From positions 1-60,592 of the forward strand of contig NZ_JACXSI010000021.1 in the NCBI RefSeq assembly GCF_014712675.1: 60,592 bases of DNA, given 5' to 3'. Source of the DNA: Peribacillus faecalis (GTDB lineage Bacteria > Bacillota > Bacilli > Bacillales > DSM-1321). A program made the position numbers and the translations under genes. Each line of letters starts with the position of its first letter. Within the stretch, counting starts at the first letter, position 1. Under the pieces are notes generated by a model. The model had not been told where the DNA came from. It made no database searches and saw only the letters and a program-made list of their open reading frames with translations. Shown piece after piece: positions 55,068 through 60,592 of this stretch.

Positions 55068-57509
55068 TTATTTACTGGTGGATGCTACCTCCACTGTTTT
55101 CACTTTAAACTCTCCGTTTTCAACATCGATACGCACCAGCTTGCCTTTTTCAATATTACCTCTTAGCAGCTCTTCTGATAGCTGGTCTTCAATATATTTT
55201 TGAATAGCGCGACGAAGCGGTCTCGCTCCATATTCAGGATCAAATCCTTCTTCTACAATTTTATCTATAGCAGCCGGAGTTAATTCCACATAAATATCTT
55301 GCTCTTTTAAGCGGCTTATTAACTGATTCGCCATTAAATGAACAATTTCCTGCAGATGTTTCTTCTCTAATGAATGGAAGACGATTGTTTCATCGATACG
55401 GTTCAAAAATTCCGGACGGAAAGCTTTCTTCAGCTCTTCCAGCACTTTGCCTTTCATATCTTTGTAGTCCGTATCTCCATCGTGAATGTTGAAACCGACG
55501 TATTTATTGCGTTGCAATGCTGATGCTCCGACATTCGATGTCATAATCAAAATCGTATTTCTGAAGTCGACTGTACGTCCTTTAGAATCTGTCAAACGGC
55601 CATCCTCAAGTACTTGCAGCAGGATATTGAACACATCCGGATGGGCTTTTTCAATTTCATCCAACAAGACAACAGAGTAAGGCTTTCTGCGCACTTTCTC
55701 CGTTAATTGTCCGCCTTCTTCAAAACCGACATAACCGGGAGGCGAACCCACCAGACGGGAAGTCGAATGTTTTTCCATAAATTCCGACATATCGACACGG
55801 ATCATTGCATCTTCATCACCGAACATTGCTTCTGCTAAAGCACGTGCTAATTCTGTTTTACCGACACCAGTCGGGCCCAGGAAAATAAACGAGCCGACCG
55901 GACGCTTCGGATCTTTCAACCCTGCACGAGCACGGCGAACAGCTTTCGCCACAGCTTTAACGGCTTCTTCTTGTCCGATAACGCGGTTATGAAGTATCTC
56001 TTCCATATTCAGAAGTTTGTCAGTCTCCGTTTGCGCAAGTTTCGTCACCGGAACTCCCGTCCAGTTTGAAACAACTGTCGCGATATCATCAACTGTCACT
56101 TCGCTATTTTCTTTGCCCTGTTTTTCTTTCCAAGTTTTCTTCGTATTTTCAAGCTTTTCGCGTAAACGCTGTTCAGAATCTCTTAATGATGCTGCCTTTT
56201 CAAACTCTTGACTTTGGACAGCAGCATCTTTCTCTTTGCGCACCTCTTCTAACTGAATTTCAAGCTCTTTCAAGTTAGGAGGCGTTGTATAGGAACGAAG
56301 ACGTACTTTCGAGCCAGCTTCATCAATTAAATCAATCGCCTTGTCAGGCAAGAAGCGGTCTGAAATATAGCGGTCTGAAAGTTTAACCGCTGCTTCAATC
56401 GCAGCATCGGTAATTGATACACGATGGTGCGCCTCATAGCGGTCACGCAACCCTTGAAGAATTTGAATCGATTCTTCCACTGTCGGCTCATCTACTTGAA
56501 TCGGCTGGAAACGTCGCTCAAGAGCCGCATCTTTCTCGATATATTTACGATACTCATCTAACGTAGTCGCACCGATACATTGAAGCTCACCGCGCGCTAG
56601 AGATGGTTTAAGGATGTTGGATGCATCGATTGCACCTTCTGCACCGCCTGCGCCAATCAAGGTGTGCAATTCATCAATAAACAGAATGATATTGCCTGCC
56701 TGGCGTATTTCATCCATAACTTTTTTCAAACGGTCTTCGAATTCACCGCGATATTTTGTACCTGCCACAACTGTACCCATATCAAGTGTCATAACACGTT
56801 TGTCGCGTAAAATTTCCGGAACCTCGTTATTTACGATCTGTTGAGCCAATCCTTCAGCTATCGCTGTTTTACCGACACCAGGCTCCCCAATTAAAACCGG
56901 ATTATTTTTCGTGCGTCGGCTTAACACTTCGATAACACGCTGGATTTCTTTACTTCGCCCGATGACAGGGTCTAAGCTGCCTTCTTTTGCAATAACAGTC
57001 AAGTCACGAGCTAAGCTGTCTAGTGTCGGTGTATTGACTGCGGATGATGTATTCCCCTGATGTCCGGCGGATTCGTTGCTTCCCAGCAGCTGCAGCACTT
57101 GCTGACGCGCTTTATTAAGGCTGACGCCAAGATTATTCAGTACTCTTGCCGCAACGCCTTCACCTTCTCGGATAAGCCCAAGCAATATGTGTTCTGTACC
57201 TACGTATGAATGCCCAAGCTTTCTTGCCTCATCCATTGAAAGCTCAATTACTTTTTTCGCTCTCGGTGTGTAATGAATTGTTTTAGAAACATCCTGACCT
57301 TGCCCGATTAGCGTTTCAACTTCTTTCTGGATTTTTTCTGCGCCTAAGCCAAGAGCAAGCAATGCCTTGGCAGCAATACCGTCACCTTCTCTTACCAGCC
57401 CAAGCAAAATATGTTCCGTTCCGATATTATTGTGACCTAATCGAATTGCTTCTTCTTGTGCTAATGCCAGTACCTTCTGAGCTCTTTCCGTAAATCTACC
57501 AAACATCAT
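55068..57509 (-). CDS. clpC: ClpC, AAA+ chaperone of the Clp protease
   Basis: Hsp100 unfoldase (813 aa) that with ClpP and adaptors (MecA, McsB) degrades CtsR, misfolded and arginine-phosphorylated proteins. Duplicated Clp-N repeats (residues 1-145), first AAA domain with [15 protein letters not shown], a coiled UVR/M domain ([25 protein letters not shown]) that binds MecA, second AAA domain [18 protein letters not shown], and the ClpP-docking VGF loop (KYVGFNIHD). Final gene of the CtsR operon, 12 nt after mcsB. Confidence 0.98.
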   Translation of the reverse strand: MMFGRFTERAQKVLALAQEEAIRLGHNNIGTEHILLGLVREGDGIAAKALLALGLGAEKIQKEVETLIGQGQDVSKTIHYTPRAKKVIELSMDEARKLGHSYVGTEHILLGLIREGEGVAARVLNNLGVSLNKARQQVLQLLGSNESAGHQGNTSSAVNTPTLDSLARDLTVIAKEGSLDPVIGRSKEIQRVIEVLSRRTKNNPVLIGEPGVGKTAIAEGLAQQIVNNEVPEILRDKRVMTLDMGTVVAGTKYRGEFEDRLKKVMDEIRQAGNIILFIDELHTLIGAGGAEGAIDASNILKPSLARGELQCIGATTLDEYRKYIEKDAALERRFQPIQVDEPTVEESIQILQGLRDRYEAHHRVSITDAAIEAAVKLSDRYISDRFLPDKAIDLIDEAGSKVRLRSYTTPPNLKELEIQLEEVRKEKDAAVQSQEFEKAASLRDSEQRLREKLENTKKTWKEKQGKENSEVTVDDIATVVSNWTGVPVTKLAQTETDKLLNMEEILHNRVIGQEEAVKAVAKAVRRARAGLKDPKRPVGSFIFLGPTGVGKTELARALAEAMFGDEDAMIRVDMSEFMEKHSTSRLVGSPPGYVGFEEGGQLTEKVRRKPYSVVLLDEIEKAHPDVFNILLQVLEDGRLTDSKGRTVDFRNTILIMTSNVGASALQRNKYVGFNIHDGDTDYKDMKGKVLEELKKAFRPEFLNRIDETIVFHSLEKKHLQEIVHLMANQLISRLKEQDIYVELTPAAIDKIVEEGFDPEYGARPLRRAIQKYIEDQLSEELLRGNIEKGKLVRIDVENGEFKVKTVEVASTSK

Positions 57510-57521
57510 ATAATTGCCTCC

Positions 57522-58589
57522 TCACTCTTTAAACGATTCCATATTTAGACGTTCTCTTATAAAAGTTGCACGGCGATAATCCCGTTCTTGCGGATGCAGC
57601 TCTGCTCCTGCGTATTGTTGCAAAAAGCCCGGCTGCATTAAAATCATCAGCTCGTTCAGGATTGTTTTAGAGATATTTTTTATATACCCTAAATCAATGC
57701 CTAAACGAACATCCGATAAACATTTTGCTGCTTCTTTTGTTTCAATGATTCTGGAATGCGCCAATACTCCTAGCGAGCGATACACCCTATCCTCTAATTG
57801 TATGTTCATCGTACTCACTAATGCTTCTCTCGCTAATCTTTCTTGTGCAATAATTTGTTGGACCACAATCGTCAAATCATGAACAATATCTGTTTCTGAC
57901 TTACCTAATGTTGTTTGATTGGATATTTGAAAAATGTTGCCCAATGCTTCACTGCCTTCACCATATATCCCTCTAACAACCAATCCTAATTGGTTGATGG
58001 CAGGAATAATCCGGTTCATCTGCTGTGTAATAATCAGCCCAGGCAAATGCATCATAACTGATGCTCTCAACCCGGTTCCTACATTGGTTGGACAACAGGT
58101 CAAGTAGCCTCGTTTTTCATCAAAGGCATAGTCCACCTGTTCTTCAATCGCATCGTCAAGCTCATTTGCCTTTTCTAATGCTTTTGTAAGTTGTAATCCT
58201 GACATGAGGCATTGGATTCGGATATGGTCTTCCTCATTAAACATGATGCTTACCTTTTCATCTGATGACAGTAAACATGCGCCGTAAGAAGATCGTTCTG
58301 CTAAATGCGGACTGATCAAATGCTTTTCAACAAGCATTCTTTTTTCCAGTAGTTGCATTTCTGCCATTTTCAGCATGCTAAGATCATGTTGTTCCTGAAG
58401 TGACTGCAGCTGTTTTTCCAGCTGCTCAATAATCGCATTGGCTTCTTCATCTTTAAGCAAAGTGGAAAAGGTATGGTTCTGCAGATTTCTCGCTAGCCTC
58501 ACCCTGCTGCTCAGCACAATATCTGATTCTGGACCTTCTTCATTCATCCATGAACTAAGGGTATGGTCAATAAACTTTCGTAAGCTCAT
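57522..58589 (-). CDS. mcsB: McsB, protein arginine kinase
   Basis: Phosphorylates Arg in CtsR and aggregated proteins to mark them for ClpCP. The 355-aa guanidino-kinase-like enzyme has [18 protein letters not shown]-binding Arg residues, [20 protein letters not shown] near 155-175, and the allosteric phosphoarginine site [13 protein letters not shown] at the end. Its start shares one base with the mcsA stop (TAATG). McsA is its activator. Confidence 0.97.
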   Translation of the reverse strand: MSLRKFIDHTLSSWMNEEGPESDIVLSSRVRLARNLQNHTFSTLLKDEEANAIIEQLEKQLQSLQEQHDLSMLKMAEMQLLEKRMLVEKHLISPHLAERSSYGACLLSSDEKVSIMFNEEDHIRIQCLMSGLQLTKALEKANELDDAIEEQVDYAFDEKRGYLTCCPTNVGTGLRASVMMHLPGLIITQQMNRIIPAINQLGLVVRGIYGEGSEALGNIFQISNQTTLGKSETDIVHDLTIVVQQIIAQERLAREALVSTMNIQLEDRVYRSLGVLAHSRIIETKEAAKCLSDVRLGIDLGYIKNISKTILNELMILMQPGFLQQYAGAELHPQERDYRRATFIRERLNMESFKE

Positions 58590-59140
58590 TAGCTAACACC
58601 CCCATTTTCTGAGGTATGTGCCCTTCTCTCGAGCGAACGCAGTTCATCTCTGATTTCAGCAGCTTTCTCAAATTCCTCTTGCATAATGCATGCTTGCATT
58701 TGGCTTTTAAGATCCTGCATTTTTCTTTGTACGGAAATATGATTGCCGATTCTTTTCGGAATTTTACCCGTATGAACGGAGTTTCCGTTATGCAATCTTT
58801 TTAAAATCGGTTCAAGCTGCTTGCTAAACGAGTCATAGCAATTGGAGCAGCCAAACATGCCAAGTCGGGTGAATTGTGAATAACTCATTTGGCATTGACT
58901 GCAATGCAATTCACTAATTCCTGATAGTGTATGATTTTTAGGGGATGCAAAAGCATTGTCCAAATTTAATAATCCAGCCAATAAATTGTTGATCGGAAAA
59001 TTGACTCCATTATTAGTCATGAACATTTCACTTTTTTCTTGAGAACACTGGTCACATAAATGTACTTCTGTTTTCTCGCCATTTATTATCTTTGTGAAAT
59101 GTAGAGTAGCCGGTCTTTGCTTGCATTCTTGGCACTCCAT
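58589..59140 (-). CDS. mcsA: McsA, activator of McsB
   Basis: Zinc-finger activator of the McsB arginine kinase (183 aa from ATG 59140, behind AGAGGTGG). Four Cys pairs are present (CQEC, CDQC, CSQC, CSNC) forming two zinc sites, and a C-terminal UVR domain ([30 protein letters not shown]) that may interact with ClpC. It lies between ctsR and mcsB. Confidence 0.95.
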   Translation of the reverse strand: MECQECKQRPATLHFTKIINGEKTEVHLCDQCSQEKSEMFMTNNGVNFPINNLLAGLLNLDNAFASPKNHTLSGISELHCSQCQMSYSQFTRLGMFGCSNCYDSFSKQLEPILKRLHNGNSVHTGKIPKRIGNHISVQRKMQDLKSQMQACIMQEEFEKAAEIRDELRSLERRAHTSENGGVS

Positions 59141-59157
59141 CCATACCACCTCTCAAA

Positions 59158-59619
59158 TTATTCGTATTTTAGAGTAGTTAACATTGCTTCCATTAACTTC
59201 GCCCTTAACTCATCTCTGTATGGCAAATCGTTCAATAATACGAGTTGGTTAATGACACTCAGCATAATTTTTGCTTCGCGCGTGCTGATCACTTCTTCTT
59301 CCATTAATCGATAAATCATATTTTCCGCCATTTGCTGAGAAAACTTATTTTCAATTAGTTGAAGCAGCTGATCAATGATTTGAGCATGGTCATATAATTT
59401 TAATTTGGCAATCCGTATATAACCTCCGCCCCCGCGCTTACTTTCGACGATATAACCTTTTTCAATTGTAAAACGGGTGTTGATGACATAATTGATTTGA
59501 GAAGGTACACATTGAAACTTATCAGCAATTTCACTTCGTTTAATGATTAAAATATCTTTATCACTTTGACGCAGTACGCTTTTGAGATAATTCTCAATTA
59601 TGTCAGATATATTTTTCAT
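59158..59619 (-). CDS. ctsR: CtsR, class III heat-shock repressor
   Basis: Dimeric winged-helix repressor (153 aa) of clp genes. The N-terminal HTH (KRSEIADKFQCVPSQINYVINTRF) and the wing with RGGGGYIRI, whose glycine loop is the protein thermosensor and whose Arg is a McsB target, are intact. It is first gene of its own repressed operon; a consensus CtsR box (59686-59702) lies across its start region. Confidence 0.98.
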   Translation of the reverse strand: MKNISDIIENYLKSVLRQSDKDILIIKRSEIADKFQCVPSQINYVINTRFTIEKGYIVESKRGGGGYIRIAKLKLYDHAQIIDQLLQLIENKFSQQMAENMIYRLMEEEVISTREAKIMLSVINQLVLLNDLPYRDELRAKLMEAMLTTLKYE

Positions 59620-59685
59620 CGTCCTCCTCCAATCTGACCTAGCAGTTCTAATAACAACCTGTCTTGATGTTCGTCAAATTCTGAC

Positions 59686-59702
59686 TTTGACTATATTTGA
59701 CT
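59686..59702 (-). promoter_or_regulatory. CtsR operator
   Basis: AGTCAAA-TAT-AGTCAAA on the minus strand, a perfect direct heptad repeat with 3-nt spacing, matching the CtsR consensus. It lies 3 bp after the -10 hexamer of the ctsR promoter, so bound CtsR would block initiation. Confidence 0.93.
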
Positions 59703-59705
59703 ATA

Positions 59706-59734
59706 ATTATATGAAAAATTAAATACAAATGCAA
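59706..59734 (-). promoter_or_regulatory. sigma-A promoter of ctsR-mcsA-mcsB-clpC
   Basis: TTGCAT (59729-59734), a 17-bp spacer and TATAAT (59706-59711) on the minus strand, ~90 nt upstream of ctsR. Confidence 0.8.
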
Positions 59735-59885
59735 CTGAGGCGCTTATTTAACACTACTTCTATATAATCGCCAAATATCCCTTTATTTTATACACAAATA
59801 AATTCTTTATTGTCGGCGATAATAAAAATTTTATTCACGTCTGTCCGTTTTTTCTCCGATGAAAATACAGCTAACACCATAAAAA

Positions 59886-60100
59886 AGTGGATAAGTGAGC
59901 TTTTTCTATAATAGTAAGATATAAGTTCCCCCCACTTCTAATCAATAGCAACAAATTTTATAGTTATATGTCTGTTTTCTTGACCGTTTTATCCACATTA
60001 AATAGCCGTTAATCCACATACATAATTATTTATGATTTGATTCAACCAATTCATCCACTTTTCCACACTCTTGAGTTAACTTTAAATTAAGTTATCTACA
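59886..60100. other. cluster of DnaA-box-like 9-mers
   Basis: One perfect DnaA box (TTATCCACA, 59989-59997) and four one-mismatch copies lie within 215 bp: TTATCCACT (minus, 59886-59894), TAATCCACA (60010-60018), TTTTCCACA (60059-60067) and TTATCTACA (60092-60100). TTATTCACG at 59831-59839 is a further weak match. The DNA is AT-rich and gene-free. This may be a DnaA-binding cluster; no replication gene is nearby. Confidence 0.55.
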
Positions 60101-60137
60101 GTTCTTTAGCTAATCCAGTCCGATTATCTCAAGGTAC

Positions 60138-60171
60138 AAAAAAAGACCAGCTTCATCAGCTGATCTTCATC
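60138..60171 (-). terminator. terminator, copy 1 (after the 5S-like element)
   Basis: AAGATCAGCTGATGAAGCTGGTCTT followed by TTTTTTT in form (stem AAGAYCAGCT/AGCTGGTCTT). The 34 bp are identical to the terminator at 60447-60480, so this is a duplicate. Confidence 0.93.
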
Positions 60172-60173
60172 TT

Positions 60174-60248
60174 GCCTGGCAACGTCCTACTCTCACAGGG
60201 GGAAACCCCCAACTACCATCGGCGTGCGAGCTTAACTTCCGTGCTCGA
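60174..60248 (-). pseudogene. 5S rRNA 3'-part remnant in a chimeric element
   Basis: The minus strand matches the 3' two thirds of the 5S gene at 60482-60592 (GTTAAGCTC, GCCGATGGTAGTTGGGGG, CCCCCTGTGAGAGTAGGACG) with few changes and the same terminator downstream. Upstream (60249-60410) the 5S 5' part is replaced by unrelated GC-rich sequence able to fold locally (for example CGTAC-GGT-GTACG and GACGAA/TTCGTC). It cannot form normal 5S helix I. It is either a degenerate 5S or part of a distinct structured RNA at the operon end. Confidence 0.75.
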
Positions 60249-60446
60249 CTCCCGACGAACGATAAGCGGCGAATCTCTTCGTCCATTTCACTCGTTCCGT
60301 CCTCACGTACACCGTACGCTCCGGGCGTCACTCCCTCATTTCCTCGACCTTCTTGCTTCTTCTTCACCGGGTTTGGGCGTTTTATATTCAGTCCTAATAG
60401 GTTAGCTTCTTAACTCTAAACCTTCGGTTCAGTTATTTTATGACAC

Positions 60447-60480
60447 AAAAAAAGACCAGCTTCATCAGCTGATCTTCATC
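60447..60480 (-). terminator. terminator, copy 2 (after 5S rRNA)
   Basis: Intrinsic terminator directly behind the 5S gene, identical over 34 bp to copy 1 at 60138-60171. With both present, most transcripts should end before the chimeric element. Confidence 0.93.
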
Positions 60481-60481
60481 G

Positions 60482-60592
<111 letters not shown>

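Noticed and set aside
59760-59800. Sigma-B-like GGGATA upstream of ctsR
   Set aside because: No GTTT-type -35 at the right spacing; the match is too weak to report as a promoter.
60167-60405. Open reading frames on both strands across the 5S-like element
   Set aside because: They lie over 5S-derived sequence and its GC-rich partner, have no ribosome site, and are a common false call at rRNA operon ends.

Overview
The window is a continuous stretch of the conserved chromosomal backbone of a low-to-moderate GC, Gram-positive, endospore-forming member of the Bacillales. Three things support this: B. subtilis-like gene order, the sporulation and germination genes pdaB, kbaA, gerD, cwlD and sigH, and Gram-positive signatures such as the ctsR-mcsA-mcsB-clpC operon and a cysteine T-box. 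A Planococcaceae/Caryophanaceae-type species is my best guess from sequence feel; the genus cannot be fixed from this window. Apart from pdaB and gerD, everything lies on the minus strand, so the biological reading direction runs from high to low coordinates.

Layout in transcription order (right to left). 60592-60138: 3' part of an rRNA operon, with a nearly complete 5S gene, its terminator, then a chimeric 5S-derived element followed by an identical copy of the terminator. 60137-59620: gene-free DNA with a cluster of DnaA-box-like 9-mers and a CtsR-controlled promoter. 59619-52184: ctsR-mcsA-mcsB-clpC (protein quality control), then radA-disA (DNA repair and c-di-AMP). 51997-43308: yacL, ispD-ispF (isoprenoids), gltX, a T-box with a UGC specifier, cysE-cysS, mrnC-rlmB-rae1 (RNA processing) and sigH. 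43185-38680: rpmG-secE, nusG, rplK-rplA, rplJ-rplL behind an L10 leader, and the ybxB methyltransferase. 38455-26535: rpoB-rpoC, rpsL-rpsG-fusA and tuf. 26067-11364: the unbroken S10-spc-alpha cluster rpsJ to rplQ, including secY, adk, map, infA and rpoA. 10986-6693: ecfA1-ecfA2-ecfT (ECF vitamin transporter), truA and rplM-rpsI. 6591-5750: 3'-truncated group II intron remnant at a terminator hairpin. 5561-758: ybaK-cwlD-salA, gerD, kbaA and pdaB. 632-1: a conserved small ORF, three tandem rRNA promoters and the first 76 nt of a 16S gene.

Most genes serve transcription, translation and protein secretion, under growth-rate control through rRNA-type promoters, r-protein leaders, a T-box and intrinsic terminators. 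I did not find a new multi-gene system. The items most worth a second look are non-coding or small: the DnaA-box cluster, the chimeric 5S/terminator duplication, the intron remnant, an Asp-to-Asn change at the canonical catalytic-base position of PdaB, an attenuator-like hairpin ahead of ecfA1, and the absence of the L7Ae-like gene usually found between rpoC and rpsL.
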